This document shows positions 48,001-57,580 of a stretch of 64,000 nt of DNA, piece after piece. The translations under genes were made by a program, and so were the position numbers. Below the pieces are notes generated by a model. The model ran no database searches, was not told the origin of the DNA, and saw nothing but the letters and a program-made list of their open reading frames with translations. This stretch comes from RPQJ01 sp963731105 (GTDB lineage: Bacteria; Pseudomonadota; Gammaproteobacteria; Steroidobacterales; Steroidobacteraceae): assembly GCA_963731105.1 (NCBI GenBank), contig CAVSUM010000003.1, positions 73,786-137,785 of the forward strand. Direction: 5' to 3'. Every line of letters starts with the position of its first letter. The first letter of the stretch is position 1.

Positions 48001-48408
48001 ATGAGCTTTTTCGGCAAGATTCTCGAGAAACTGGGCTTCAAGACCGCCAAGGCCGAGCCGGTGCCGCCGCCGCCACCGCCGCCGGTGACCCGGGCACCCG
48101 CTGCTCCGGTGCCTCCGCCGCCCCCGCCGCCGCCGAAGCCCATCGCCGTGGTGGACGTGGTCGCGCAACTCGAGAAGCTCGCGGCCGCGAACCCGCAGAA
48201 GCTCAACTGGAAGGTGTCGATCGTCGACCTGCTCAAGCTGCTCGACATCGACAGCAGCTTCGGCGCCCGCAAGGAACTGGCCGTCGAGCTCGGCTGCCCG
48301 GCCGACCTGATGGGCGACTCGGCGAAGATGAACATGTGGCTGCACAAGACGGTCCTGAAGAAGATCGCCGACAACGGCGGCAATATTCCAAAGGAACTGC
48401 TCGACTGA
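48001..48408 (+). CDS. DUF3597 family protein
   Basis: 135 residues. A short N-terminal helix (SFFGKILEKLGF), two runs of seven and eight prolines, and a helical C-domain (VVAQLEKLAAANPQKLNWKV, SIVDLLKLLDIDSSFGARKEL, LHKTVLKKIADNGG) are the usual DUF3597 order. The C-domain resembles LysM-associated helical modules; function is unknown. AAGGAG before ATG 48001 is a strong ribosome site. The following gene is another domain of unknown function, DUF937. Confidence 0.85.
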   Translation: MSFFGKILEKLGFKTAKAEPVPPPPPPPVTRAPAAPVPPPPPPPPKPIAVVDVVAQLEKLAAANPQKLNWKVSIVDLLKLLDIDSSFGARKELAVELGCPADLMGDSAKMNMWLHKTVLKKIADNGGNIPKELLD

Positions 48409-48425
48409 GGCGTTGAGGGCAGGCA

Positions 48426-48460
48426 GCGCCCCCGGCCGCTCGCAAGGCTGCCGGGGGCGC
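48426..48460 (+). terminator. GC-rich hairpin after the DUF3597 gene
   Basis: An 11-bp perfect stem (48426-48436 with 48450-48460) with a 13-base loop, 18 bases after the stop. There is no T run, so it may slow or end transcription without being a classic intrinsic terminator. Confidence 0.5.
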
Positions 48461-48498
48461 GCTGCGTATTGGCTCAAGGCGAATCCAGGGAGAGAACC

Positions 48499-49092
48499 AT
48501 GCAGATCACCGACCTCCTCCAGCAGATGGGCGGCATCCAGTCCATGGCGCGCGAACTCGGCGTCGACGAGTCGCAGGCGATGGCTGGCGCCGCCGCGCTG
48601 GTCCCCGCGATCCTCGGCGGCTTCAAGAAGCAGGCCCAGGCACAACCCACCGGCCTCGAGGGCCTCGCCGGCATGCTCGGCGGGCTGGGCGGCGGCGGTT
48701 TGCTCGACGACGTGCTGGCACCGCAGCCGACCAACGTCGGTCGCGGCAACGACGTGCTGGGGCAGATTTTCGGCTCGCGCGAAGTCAGCCGAACCGTGGC
48801 GCAGAACGCAGCCACGGGCACGGGCCTCGACCCTGCGCTGCTGAAGAAGATGCTGCCGATCCTGGCGATGCTCGTCGCCGGCTACATGTCCCGGCAACGC
48901 AGGCCGCGGCACCCCAGGCGCAGGCGCCCGCCGGCGGCGGCCTCGGCGACCTGCTGGGCGGCATGCTCGGCGCCGGCCGGGCACCGGCGCAGCCCGGCGG
49001 CCAGCCGGGACTCGCGTCCATGCTCGATCTCGAACGGCGACGGCAATCCGCTCGACGACATCCTCGGCATGGCAGGCAAGCTGATGCGTTAG
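48499..49092 (+). CDS. DUF937 family protein
   Basis: About 197 residues. MQITDLLQQMGGIQSMARELG and the MAGAAALVPAILGGF helix start the DUF937 fold, with Gly/Leu-rich repeats and a C-terminal (N)GDGNPLDDILGMAGKLMR. Between about 48890 and 49030 the expected Gly/Leu-rich stretch (GGGLGDLLGGMLGAGRAPAQ) reads in another frame, so two errors compensate. Family function is unknown. A GGGAGAG site precedes ATG 48499. The TAG stop overlaps the sstT stop on the other strand. Confidence 0.8.
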   Translation: MQITDLLQQMGGIQSMARELGVDESQAMAGAAALVPAILGGFKKQAQAQPTGLEGLAGMLGGLGGGGLLDDVLAPQPTNVGRGNDVLGQIFGSREVSRTVAQNAATGTGLDPALLKKMLPILAMLVAGYMSRQRRPRHPRRRRPPAAASATCWAACSAPAGHRRSPAASRDSRPCSISNGDGNPLDDILGMAGKLMR

Positions 49093-50296
49093 GCGCGGAT
49101 CCGCTGTGCGCCGCAGCGCGACGGTCCACCGCGTAGGTGTAGATCACGTCGGTGCTGGAGTTCAGCGCCGTCTCGAACGAATCCTGCACCACGCTGATGA
49201 TGAAACCCACGGCGACCACCTGCATGGCGACGTCGTAGGAGATGCCGAACAGCGAGCACGAGAGCGGCACCAGCAGCAGGCTGCCCGACGGCACGCCGCT
49301 GGCTCCCGCAGCGGCGAGTGCCGACACCAGGCACAGGAGAACCGCGCTGCCGGGCGACACTGCGATGCCCAGCGTGTTGGCCGCGGCGAGCGTCAGCACC
49401 GAGATCGTGATTGCCGCGCCCGCCATGTTCACGGTGGCGCCGACGGGGATGGTCACCGCGTACAGCTCCTCGCTGATGCCGAGCTTCTTCGACAGCGCCA
49501 GGTTGACCGGGATGTTGGCCGCCGAGCTGCGGGTGAAGAACGCCGTGATGCCCGATTCCTCGAGGCAGCGCAGCACGATCGGATACGGATTGCGGCGCGT
49601 GACGGCGAACACCAGCAGCGGATTCACCAGCAACGCCATGATCAGCATGATCGCCACCAGCAGGCCCGCGAGGCTCGCGTAGCCCGCCAGCGCCCCGAGG
49701 CCCACGGTCGCGACCGTCAGGCTCACCAGGCCGAAGATGCCGACCGGCGCGAGCTGGATCACGTAGCGGACGATTTCGCTGACGCCGTCCGCGAGTACCT
49801 GCAGGTTGCGCCTGAAGCCCTCGGGCGCCTTGCGGAAGCTGACACCGAGCAGCACCGCCCAGGTAAGGCAGCCCAGGAAATTGCCGGTCAGCAGCGCGTT
49901 GACCGGGTTGTCCACCAGCTTGAACAGCACGTCGCCCAGCACCGCGCTCACCGCCGTGGGCGGGGCACCCTCGGCCACGTCGCGCAACGCGATGACCTGC
50001 GGGAACAACGCGCTCATGCCGAGCGCGAGCACCGCGGCGGATACCGTGCCGACGGCGTACAGCAGCATGGTGAGCAGCACCTTGCGACCATCGAGCCCCG
50101 ACTCGTGGCGGTTGGCGATGGCGGACATCACCAGCACCATGACCAGCAAGGGTGCCACGGCCTTGAGCATCGCGACGAACAGGCGCCCGAGCAGGCCGAG
50201 TGGCTCGGCGACGCCCGGCGCCAGCACGCCGAGCACGGCGCCGAGCAGCACGCCGATCATGATTCGCGGCACCAACCCGAGCTTGCCTGGCGACAT
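49089..50296 (-). CDS. sstT: Serine/threonine:sodium symporter SstT-like
   Basis: About 402 residues of the dicarboxylate/amino acid:cation symporter family with eight helices and two re-entrant loops. TRSSAANIPVNL, GATVNMAGAAITI and SGVPSGSLLLVPL are the substrate and sodium-site motifs, and NSSTDVIYTYAV ends the transport core as in SstT. It imports serine or threonine with sodium. Without a shift the frame would run 300 bases into DUF937, so a single-base error near 49120 probably hides the TAA at 49089-49091. GGAG before ATG 50296 supports the start. Confidence 0.8.
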
Positions 50297-50400
50297 GCCG
50301 TGCTCCGGCCCCGCTGGTCACGGGGCGACGGGCGCAGCTTACGGCATTACAGGACGGCTGGCCCTTGTCGGCCGGCCGGGTGCCGTGCAAGATCCGGGGG

Positions 50401-52129
50401 ATGGCCGACATCTTCGTTTCCTATTCCAGGCAGGACAAGGACCGCGTAGCGCCGCTCGTGGCGGCGCTCGAGGCCGAGGGCTGGTCCGTCTGGTGGGACC
50501 CGGAGATCACCCCGGGCGAGGAATTCGACTCGCTGATCTCCCGCGAGCTGGAGTCGGCGCGCACGCTGGTCGTGGTCTGGACGCCGCAGTCGGTCGATTC
50601 ACGCTGGGTGCGCGGCGAAGCGCGTGACGCCGCCGACCGCGGCGTGCTCGTGCCGGTGCGCTTCGACAACGCACGGCTGCCGATCGACTTCCGCGCGTTG
50701 CACACGACCGACCTGGACGATTGGGGCAACGACCCGCAGGGCGCGCAATTCAAGGGGCTGCGCAAGGCGCTCGAGGCCAAGCTCGGCACGCCGAAGAAGG
50801 CGGTCCCAGCCTGCCACGACCGGCGGCCGCAAGTCGGAGGTGAGCATCTGCGTGCTGCCGTTCGCCAACATGAGCGGCGACCCGGAGCAGGAGTATTTTT
50901 CCGACGGCATCACCGAGGACATCATCACCGACCTCGGCAAGGTGTCGGCGCTGTCGATCGTCTCGCGCAACATGGCGTTCTCGTTCAAGGGCGCCACCGG
51001 CGGCGTCGCCGAGATCGGGCGGCAGACCAAGGCCGCCTACGTGCTGGTCGGCAGCGTGCGCAAGGCCGGCGAGCGCGTGCGCATCACCGCGCAGCTGGTG
51101 AACGCCGCGAACGACGCGCAGGTGTGGGGCGACCGCTACGACCGCGACCTCAAGGACATTTTCGCGCTGCAGGACGAGATCTCGAAGGCCATCGTCGCAG
51201 CCCTGAAGCTCACGCTGCTGCCCGAGGAGAAGCTCGCCCTCGAGCAGCGCGCGACCACCAACGTCAAGGCGTACAAGTTCTACCTGATGGCCCGCCAGTT
51301 CAGCGTCATGGGCAATGAGCGGCACCAGGAGATCATCGTCCGCCTGTGCAAGCGCGCCGTGGAGCTGGACCCGTCCTACGCGGCGCCGTGGGCCACCATG
51401 GCGATCGCGCAGTGGGACATGCACCGCCGCAGCGCCTGCCCCGAGGATGGCCAGGAAGCGGCCAGCCGTGCCATCGCACTCGACCCGAAGCTCGCCGACG
51501 CGCACGCCGCGCTGGGCGCCGCGCACCAGGGCCAGGGTCATTACGAAGTTGGGCTCGAAGCCTGCGAAGCCGCGCTGCGCCTCGATCCCGACTCCTACGA
51601 GGGCAATCGCGTCGCCGGCATGTGCAGCATGGCCCTGCGCCGCTACGACGACGCCGTGCGCTACTTCGAGAAGGCAGCCGCAGTCGTCGAGACCGAGTTC
51701 GTCGCCGCCAGCTTCGCGCCGCAGTGCTACATCGCCAAGGGCGACGTCGCCGGCTCGCACGAGGCGTCGCGCCGGGCGCTGGCGCGCGTCGAGAAGGTCA
51801 TTGCCGTGGAGCCGGACCACGGCCGCGCACTCGGCTACGGCGCGACCCTGCTCGCGGAACTCGGTGAGGCCGAGCGCGCCAAGGAGTGGATCGAGCGCGG
51901 CATGCTGCTCGATCCCGACAACACGATCCTGCACTTCAATTTCGTCTGTGCACTGGCGCGCCTGCGGGAGATCGACGATGCGCTCGACCTGCTGGCGAGC
52001 GTGATCGACAAGGCTTCGCAGGGTTGGCTGGTGTGGCTCGACAACGACACGGATCTCGATCCGCTGCGCGGCCACCCGCGCTTTGTCGAGCTGGTGCGCA
52101 AGGCCAAGGCGCGGTTCAGCGCGAGCTAG
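50401..52129 (+). CDS. TIR domain-TolB-like-TPR signalling protein
   Basis: About 575 residues. A TIR domain (1-135) begins ADIFVSYSRQDKDRV and has the expected catalytic glutamate in SRWVRGEA, so it could cleave NAD+. A TolB/FlgO-like domain follows (ICVLPFANMSGDPEQEYFSDGITEDI), then five or six TPR repeats. Such proteins usually act as scaffolds for signalling and are related to cyclase-associated TPR proteins. A frame change near 50805-50825 sits in the linker between TIR and TolB-like parts. The start ATG 50401 follows a GGGGG stretch. Confidence 0.8.
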
Positions 52130-52141
52130 CCCGCGTCGCGC

Positions 52142-52639
52142 TCACTGCGCGGCGGTGTCCCGCAGGTTGCGCATCGCGGCGAACTTCTGCTCCATGTCGT
52201 GGCGCATCGCGCGGCGCGCCTCGGCGAGCGAATGCCGGCGGTGATCCTCGGGAGTCTGCAGCATCAGCGGCGGCACGGGCGCTGGCTTGCCGGCGTCGTC
52301 CAGCGCGACCATGGTGAAGAAGCAGCTGTTGACGTGACGCACCGACTTCTCGCGCACGTTCTCCGCGATCACCTTGATGCCGACCTCCATCGACGAGGTG
52401 CCGGTGTAGTTCACGGAGGCGAGGAACGTCACCAGTTCGCCGACGTAGATCGGCTGGCGGAAGGTCACCTGGTCGACGCTCAGCGTCACCACGTAACTCC
52501 CGGCATAGCGGCTCGCGCAGGCGTAGGCCACCTGGTCGAGCAGCTTGAGGATCGTGCCGCCGTGCACGTTGCCCGCGAAGTTGGCGGTGTCGGGCGTCAT
52601 CAGCACGGTCATGGTCAGTTGGTGGTCCGGGAGGGTCAC
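52142..52639 (-). CDS. Acyl-CoA thioesterase, hotdog fold (YciA-like)
   Basis: 165 residues. NVHGGTILKLLDQVAYACA is the hotdog active-site helix with the catalytic Asp, and VTFRQPIYVGELVTF the adjoining strands. It hydrolyses acyl-CoA esters in the cytosol. The start is GTG 52639; ATG at residue 10 is an alternative with less upstream support. It converges on the TIR protein gene with a gap of 12 bases. Confidence 0.85.
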   Translation of the reverse strand: MTLPDHQLTMTVLMTPDTANFAGNVHGGTILKLLDQVAYACASRYAGSYVVTLSVDQVTFRQPIYVGELVTFLASVNYTGTSSMEVGIKVIAENVREKSVRHVNSCFFTMVALDDAGKPAPVPPLMLQTPEDHRRHSLAEARRAMRHDMEQKFAAMRNLRDTAAQ

Positions 52640-52710
52640 GTGGCGACCTGCTGCAGCTCACATGGGTCCGTACTGTAGCGCGGACCGCGCCCGGTTGGCG
52701 TGCCGCGGGA

Positions 52711-54513
52711 TCAGTCCCCGCCGTTCGGGCCATTGTGGCAGTCGTAGCAGCCCACCGCGACGCCCCTGGCTACCGTGCGTGAACCCCAGCTGCGCTGCGC
52801 GGCCGTGCGCGACAGCACCGTACCGCGGAAAGTCGTGCCGTGGCAGGCCGCACAGGCCTGGCGGTTGCGCTCGGCGAGGGATCCGTGGCCGCCCTGCCGC
52901 CAGCGCGCGTCGTTGACGACGTGCATGCCGTGGGGACCGTCGAGCGACGCGGCCAGCGTTCCGGCGCCGTGGCAGGTCGTGCATTCCACGATCGTGCCCG
53001 TATGCCCCTGCAGCTGCTGCGGCGCGACGTTGTCGTTGTGCGCAACGGTATCGTTGGGCCAGATGGCGTGAGTGCTGTTGTGGCATCCCTCGCAGGCCAC
53101 GCCGCCGTGCCCCTTGCTGTAGCGGAACAGCGAGTTGGCGTTCTCCGCGAAGCGGGTGTTCGACGCCTTGCGCGGCGAGGCCGCCGCATCTGCGCTGTCG
53201 AACGCGACCAGCGTGCGGATGCCGTCTGCCGCCATCAGCGATGCGTCCGCCAGCGTGAGGTGGTTCGCGGCGTCGCCGGTGTGGCACGACTGGCAACGCG
53301 GCAAGTCGACCCAGGGCCGTCGCGCCTTGCCGTCGTTCTGACCGTCGATGCTGCCGCCCGCTGCGAGTGACGCTGCGCCGCCGACGGCGCCCATGCCGCC
53401 GTGGCAGTTCTGGCAGGTGACGGTGTCGGTCATCGCGCCACGCAGGCACTGCGTCGAGCGGCCCGGATGGCAGGAGTAGCAGGCCTGGGTTGCCGGCGAC
53501 GGCGGCAGGCCGCCCTGCGCGACCCAGCGATCGGCCAGCGGGGCGCCCGTGGCATCGCGCATCCTGCTGGCGTGATACGCATGCATGGCGGCGGACATCG
53601 TGGGGCGACCGACCTGGGTCCCCGACGGCCCGGTGCCGGCGAGATCGAGTGCGGCCGAGTAGTGACAGGCCGCGCACAGCACCGGCCTGGAGGCGAACAG
53701 GCTCGTGCCTCGCCGGCTATCGTGGAGCAGCAGCACATTCTCGCGCGACTGCACTTCGAGGTCGCCCGCCGTGGACCACGCGATGCCGGCGGCCCGCGCC
53801 GCCGCGGTACCGGTCGCGTGACAGTCGGAACAGGTCGTCTCCTCGGACACGGGGAGCACGATGTCGAGGGTCGCGAGTGACTGGCCGCTGGCCTTGTCCG
53901 TCGCCGTGAGTCGCAGCAGCGGGTAGCGATTGATGCGGCCCGCATCGTCGACCGGCACGATCGGGATGCCTTCCGCCTTGAACAGGCCGTTGCCGGCGTG
54001 CCACGCAAACGACGTCTGCTGGGCGGTGGTCGCTTCCGCCGGCATGTACAGGCCCTTGAGTCCCTGGCCCGGCTGCAGGTTGGCGCCGTAGGTGCGCGCC
54101 GCGTAGCGCCAGAAGTTGGTCTTGTCCTGGCTGCGGCTGTTGATCGAGCCGTTCGGGTCGGCCACCGCCGAGTAGCGCAGGGCCACGGCGCCGTCGCCCT
54201 GCAGCGCCGGCTTGCCGCTCGCATCCGTGCGCAGGACCTGCGCGTTCACGACGTTGTAGGGCGGCAGGATCGAAAAGACGGAGAAATCCGCATCGACGCA
54301 GTGCATGCCGAGATCGTTGGCGCCGAGGATCTTGTAGGACGCGGTCGAACCCGTCCCGCCCCCGGTACCGCTCCCCGTATCCCCACCCGTCACACCGCCG
54401 GCGCCGGCATCCCCTGAACTGCCGCCGCCCCCACCGCAGGCGCTGAGAGCGAGCAATGCGGCGACCACCAGCGCGATGGTGCGCGCGGCGCGGAACGGAG
54501 AACTGAGCTGCAT
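52711..54513 (-). CDS. Nine-haem c-type cytochrome lipoprotein
   Basis: 600 residues with a lipobox (LLALSACG) and a Gly/Ser/Thr linker, then a beta-rich N-domain (about 60-230) and nine CXXCH sites: CSDCH, CAACH, CYSCH, CQNCH, CQSCH, CEGCH, CTTCH, CAACH and CYDCH. Many additional histidines could serve as distal ligands. It is exported and probably anchored to the outer or inner membrane, where it could carry electrons to an external or periplasmic acceptor. No porin or decahaem partner lies beside it. It resembles uncharacterised multihaem proteins rather than MtrC or OmcA. Confidence 0.8.
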   Translation of the reverse strand: MQLSSPFRAARTIALVVAALLALSACGGGGGSSGDAGAGGVTGGDTGSGTGGGTGSTASYKILGANDLGMHCVDADFSVFSILPPYNVVNAQVLRTDASGKPALQGDGAVALRYSAVADPNGSINSRSQDKTNFWRYAARTYGANLQPGQGLKGLYMPAEATTAQQTSFAWHAGNGLFKAEGIPIVPVDDAGRINRYPLLRLTATDKASGQSLATLDIVLPVSEETTCSDCHATGTAAARAAGIAWSTAGDLEVQSRENVLLLHDSRRGTSLFASRPVLCAACHYSAALDLAGTGPSGTQVGRPTMSAAMHAYHASRMRDATGAPLADRWVAQGGLPPSPATQACYSCHPGRSTQCLRGAMTDTVTCQNCHGGMGAVGGAASLAAGGSIDGQNDGKARRPWVDLPRCQSCHTGDAANHLTLADASLMAADGIRTLVAFDSADAAASPRKASNTRFAENANSLFRYSKGHGGVACEGCHNSTHAIWPNDTVAHNDNVAPQQLQGHTGTIVECTTCHGAGTLAASLDGPHGMHVVNDARWRQGGHGSLAERNRQACAACHGTTFRGTVLSRTAAQRSWGSRTVARGVAVGCYDCHNGPNGGD

Positions 54514-54591
54514 GAGGTGCCCCGGGAGTCGGACGGGTGGTCCTGTCCCTGGGTTAGACGGCTTGACGCGACGCAATCAATCGCCGTGCAG

Positions 54592-54930
54592 TTACTGCTC
54601 CCAGTGGAACTTGTGCAGGACGCGGTGCACCACCGGCGCGAAGATGAGGCCCGCGCCGACCAGGAACACCAGTCCCGCGTACAGCGCATACACGCCGGCA
54701 AACAGCTTGCCCCCGTCCGTCCGCGGCGCGTCCACGGGGCCCATTCCGCCCATGAGCATCGCGGCATTCAGGAACGCGTCGCGCCATGGCAGGTGCTCGA
54801 AGTACTCGTAGCCCGCCATGCCGGGCACGAGTGAAACCAGGAACAGGCCGAGCGCCGCGGTGACGTGCAGCAGCAGTCGCTTGACGAACTGACGGCGAGG
54901 AAGGGGTGGATGTGGCTTGGGCTCGTACAC
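54592..54930 (-). CDS. Small membrane protein, two-pore-channel-like
   Basis: 112 residues if GTG 54930 is the start; the frame extends further upstream but has no ribosome site there and overlaps the glgC start. Three hydrophobic helices: LLLHVTAALGLFLVSLVPGM, LNAAMLMGGMGPVD and LFAGVYALYAGLVFLVGAGLI. The pairing of a short pore-like loop (MGGMGPVDAP) with a following helix resembles small ion-channel-type membrane proteins, but the K+ filter GYG is absent. Function unknown. Confidence 0.6.
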   Translation of the reverse strand: MYEPKPHPPLPRRQFVKRLLLHVTAALGLFLVSLVPGMAGYEYFEHLPWRDAFLNAAMLMGGMGPVDAPRTDGGKLFAGVYALYAGLVFLVGAGLIFAPVVHRVLHKFHWEQ

Positions 54931-55030
54931 CTGGAGGCCCCTCTTTGGCTGAAGCGCGGTAACTCGGTCCGCGATTGAACCATAGCATCGCGACCAGTGA
55001 ACTCCCCGTGCCGAGCGATGGTCGAAAGCC

Positions 55031-56374
55031 ATGAGTCACATGAACGACGTCAATTCCACCAGCGACACGGGCCGCTTCCACCTCCCGACCTTCGCCGGCG
55101 AACATCGGCGCCGGCCGGCGATCACGCCGATCGTGCGCGACACTTATGCGGTGATCCTGGCGGGCGGACGCGGGTCCCGGCTGCAGCAACTGACCGACTG
55201 GCGGTCCAAGCCGGCCGTGCCGTTCGGGGGCAAGCACCGCATCATCGACTTCGCGCTCAGCAACTGCATCAATTCCGGCATCCGCCGGATCGGGGTTGCC
55301 ACCCAGTACAAGGCCCACAGCCTGATCCAGCACCTGCAGCGTGGGTGGAACTTCCTGGATGCCGCCCTGCAGGAATTCGTCGACGTCCTCCCCGCCCAGC
55401 AGCGGCTGCGGGAAGGCTGGTACGCCGGCACGGCGGATGCCCTGTACCAGAACCTCGACATCCTGCGCATGCAGTCGCCCCGCTTCGTGCTCGTGCTGGC
55501 CGGTGACCACGTCTACAAGATGGATTACGGGGTCATGCTGGCCGAGCACGTCGAGCGCGGTGCGGATGTCTCGATCCCCTGCCTCGCGGTGCCGCTGGAT
55601 TCGGCCTCGGCGTTCGGCGTCATGCGCATGGACGATGACGGGCGGGTGCGCGAGTTCGTCGAGAAGCCGGCTGAGCCCATGCATGCACCCGGCGATCCCT
55701 CGCGCGCGCTGGTCAGCATGGGTATCTACGTCTTCAATGCCGAGCAGCTCTACGGCTACCTGCGCGCCGATGCACACGACGCCGACTCGTCGCACGATTT
55801 CGGCCGGGACGTCGTGCCGCGATTGTTGCGCGACGGCGCGCGCGTCTACGCGCATCGCTTTGCCGACAGCTGCGTCAACATGGTGGACGGGCACCCATAC
55901 TGGCGGGACGTCGGCACCGTCGATGCATACCTGGAGGCCAATCTGGACCTGGCCCGGGTGCATCCGGAACTCAACATGTACGACGAGCAGTGGCCGATCC
56001 GCACGCTCGAGGAGCACCAGCCACCCGCCAAGTTCGTCTTCGAAAGCGCCGACCCGCGCGGCCAGACGCTGGATGCACTGGTATCCAGCGGTTGCATCGT
56101 GAGTGGCGCCTCGGTGATCCGTTCCCTGCTCTTCACCGACGTCACCGTGGAGCACGGATCCGTCGTCGAGGACTCGGTGCTGTTGCCCAAGGTCCGCGTC
56201 GGCCGCAACGTCAGGCTGCGCCGCGCCATCGTCGACAAGTTCTGCGTCCTGCCGGACGATTTCACCGCGGGCCTCGACCGAGCCGCGGACGCGGCGCGAT
56301 TTCACGTGACGCCGCGGGGAGCGGTGCTCATCACGCCCGAGATGCTGGGACAGGAATTCCACGACCACGGCTGA
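55031..56374 (+). CDS. glgC: Glucose-1-phosphate adenylyltransferase
   Basis: 447 residues. The nucleotide-binding ILAGGRGSRLQQLTDWRSKP, the catalytic VLAGDHVYKMDY, the sugar-phosphate EFVEKP and the C-terminal beta-helix (SGASVIRSLLFTDVTVEHGS) are as in GlgC. It makes ADP-glucose for glycogen and is usually allosterically controlled. The length equals that of proteobacterial GlgC (about 430). The frame is intact. glgA or glgB are not in the window; the neighbour on the right is a VTT-domain protein on the other strand. Confidence 0.92.
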   Translation: MSHMNDVNSTSDTGRFHLPTFAGEHRRRPAITPIVRDTYAVILAGGRGSRLQQLTDWRSKPAVPFGGKHRIIDFALSNCINSGIRRIGVATQYKAHSLIQHLQRGWNFLDAALQEFVDVLPAQQRLREGWYAGTADALYQNLDILRMQSPRFVLVLAGDHVYKMDYGVMLAEHVERGADVSIPCLAVPLDSASAFGVMRMDDDGRVREFVEKPAEPMHAPGDPSRALVSMGIYVFNAEQLYGYLRADAHDADSSHDFGRDVVPRLLRDGARVYAHRFADSCVNMVDGHPYWRDVGTVDAYLEANLDLARVHPELNMYDEQWPIRTLEEHQPPAKFVFESADPRGQTLDALVSSGCIVSGASVIRSLLFTDVTVEHGSVVEDSVLLPKVRVGRNVRLRRAIVDKFCVLPDDFTAGLDRAADAARFHVTPRGAVLITPEMLGQEFHDHG

Positions 56375-56385
56375 TACCGTGCCTG

Positions 56386-57099
56386 CTAGCGGGATGGCTC
56401 CGGATCGAGCCGCCTGTGCAGGACCCGCAAGGCATACAGGCTGAGCGCAGCGCCGATCATTCCGAGCGACACCAGCCAGCCGATGTGGCGATTGACCGCA
56501 CCGTCGGCCAGCAACACGGCGCCGACGGCGTAAGGCAGCTCCGCCACGGCCAATGCCGCGAGGAAGGTGCGCAGGCGCACGCCGAGATACCCGCACACGT
56601 AGCCGGGAATTTCCGAAGGCAAGGCAAGGTACAGCAGCAGAACCAGGGCAAACGTGGCCTCGCCCGGGATGCGCTGCAGGTAGAAATCAAACTGGCTCGG
56701 GGTCTTTTGTGCCGTCGACCGCGGCCTGCGCAACACGCGACCCAGCGCATAGGTGCCGATGCCGCCCAGCAGCCAACCGAGCCAGAGCAGGGCCAGGGTG
56801 ACCGTGCTGCCCCAAGTGAACACGGCCACCGGCAACAGCAGCGCGCTGGAGAAGAACGCGAGGACTGCCGAAATGGCGGCAAGCAACACAAACGCGACGG
56901 CACCCAGGTACGGGTGCCCGGCAATCAGCGGCTCGGCGGCGGACAGCGCCCGCTGCAGGCCATCGTAGACCTCATCTACGGACAACAGCAGCGCCAGGGA
57001 GACGCAGATCAGTGCCACGGCGACCGCGCGTCCCCAGCTGCGGGCGTGGGAAATCGGGGCAGCGACGACGCTCAGCAACTCACCTGGCGACTTTCTCAC
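56386..57099 (-). CDS. TVP38/VTT-domain (DedA-like) membrane protein
   Basis: 237 residues with six or seven helices. PVAVFTWGSTVTLALLWLGWLLGG and EIPGYVCGYLGVRLRTFLAALAVAELP carry the Gly/Pro-rich re-entrant motifs of the VTT/DedA scramblase superfamily. It probably moves phospholipids across the inner membrane. The start is GTG 57099. It converges with glgC with a gap of 11 bases. Confidence 0.75.
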   Translation of the reverse strand: MRKSPGELLSVVAAPISHARSWGRAVAVALICVSLALLLSVDEVYDGLQRALSAAEPLIAGHPYLGAVAFVLLAAISAVLAFFSSALLLPVAVFTWGSTVTLALLWLGWLLGGIGTYALGRVLRRPRSTAQKTPSQFDFYLQRIPGEATFALVLLLYLALPSEIPGYVCGYLGVRLRTFLAALAVAELPYAVGAVLLADGAVNRHIGWLVSLGMIGAALSLYALRVLHRRLDPEPSR

Positions 57100-57178
57100 T
57101 GGCCCACGTTAGCAGGCTTGCGCGGCAGCGCGCGCCGACGGAAACCGCGTACCGGATATCGGGACACAGCGGAAGCGG

Positions 57179-57197
57179 CTGGCGCGCCCGGAGAGAT
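57179..57197. repeat. 19-bp duplicate of the tRNA-Arg 3' end in a non-coding gap
   Basis: CTGGCGCGCCCGGAGAGAT at 57179-57197 is identical to 57393-57411, which is the encoded CCA, acceptor and T-arm side of the downstream tRNA-Arg. The copies are direct repeats 214 bases apart. The gap 57100-57393 otherwise has only hairpins (57275-57296 and 57302-57320). It could be a leftover attachment site or a tRNA remnant. Confidence 0.7.
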
Positions 57198-57353
57198 GGC
57201 GGCCCCGCTCCGCTACTCGGCCGCCCCGTTGGGGCCATCGCGGAATCGCTCGTGCCCCGCGATGCCGCGATGTCCTACCGCGCGGACGCGCGGTAGTCGA
57301 CCTCCCGACGTCGTCGGGAGTTCTCAAAGCACTCCGGGTGAAGCCGGTGAAAC

Positions 57354-57385
57354 AAAAAGGTCCCTCCGACTGGAGGGGCCTTTTT
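57354..57385. terminator. Bidirectional terminator downstream of the tRNA genes
   Basis: A five-A run and GGTCCCTCC pair with GGAGGGGCC and five T (one G-T pair, a short loop). Read on the minus strand it ends the csrA-tRNA-Ser-tRNA-Arg transcripts nine bases past the tRNA-Arg CCA. Confidence 0.85.
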
Positions 57386-57393
57386 CGTTTCAC

Positions 57394-57470
57394 TGGCGCG
57401 CCCGGAGAGATTCGAACTCCCGACCTTCTGGTTCGTAGCCAGACACTCTATCCAACTGAGCTACGGGCGC
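57394..57470 (-). tRNA. tRNA-Arg (anticodon ACG)
   Basis: 77 bases including an encoded CCA. Acceptor stem GCGCCCG/CGGGCGC, D arm with TAGCTCAGTTGGATAGA, anticodon loop CTACGAA and T arm with GTTCGAATC. The anticodon is at plus-strand 57434-57436. It is the argV position in the gammaproteobacterial alaS-csrA-serV-argV order. Confidence 0.95.
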
Positions 57471-57489
57471 GTACTGACAGCAATTGTAC

Positions 57490-57580
57490 TGGCGGAGAGA
57501 GAGGGATTCGAACCCTCGAAGGGCTTTTGACCCTTACGCCCTTAGCAGGGGCGCGCCTTCGACCACTCGGCCATCTCTCC
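57490..57580 (-). tRNA. tRNA-Ser (anticodon GCT)
   Basis: 91 bases with encoded CCA, acceptor GGAGAGA/TCTCTCC, anticodon loop CTGCTAA and the long variable arm typical of serine tRNAs. It decodes AGC/AGU and lies 19 bases from tRNA-Arg. This is the serV position. Confidence 0.95.
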
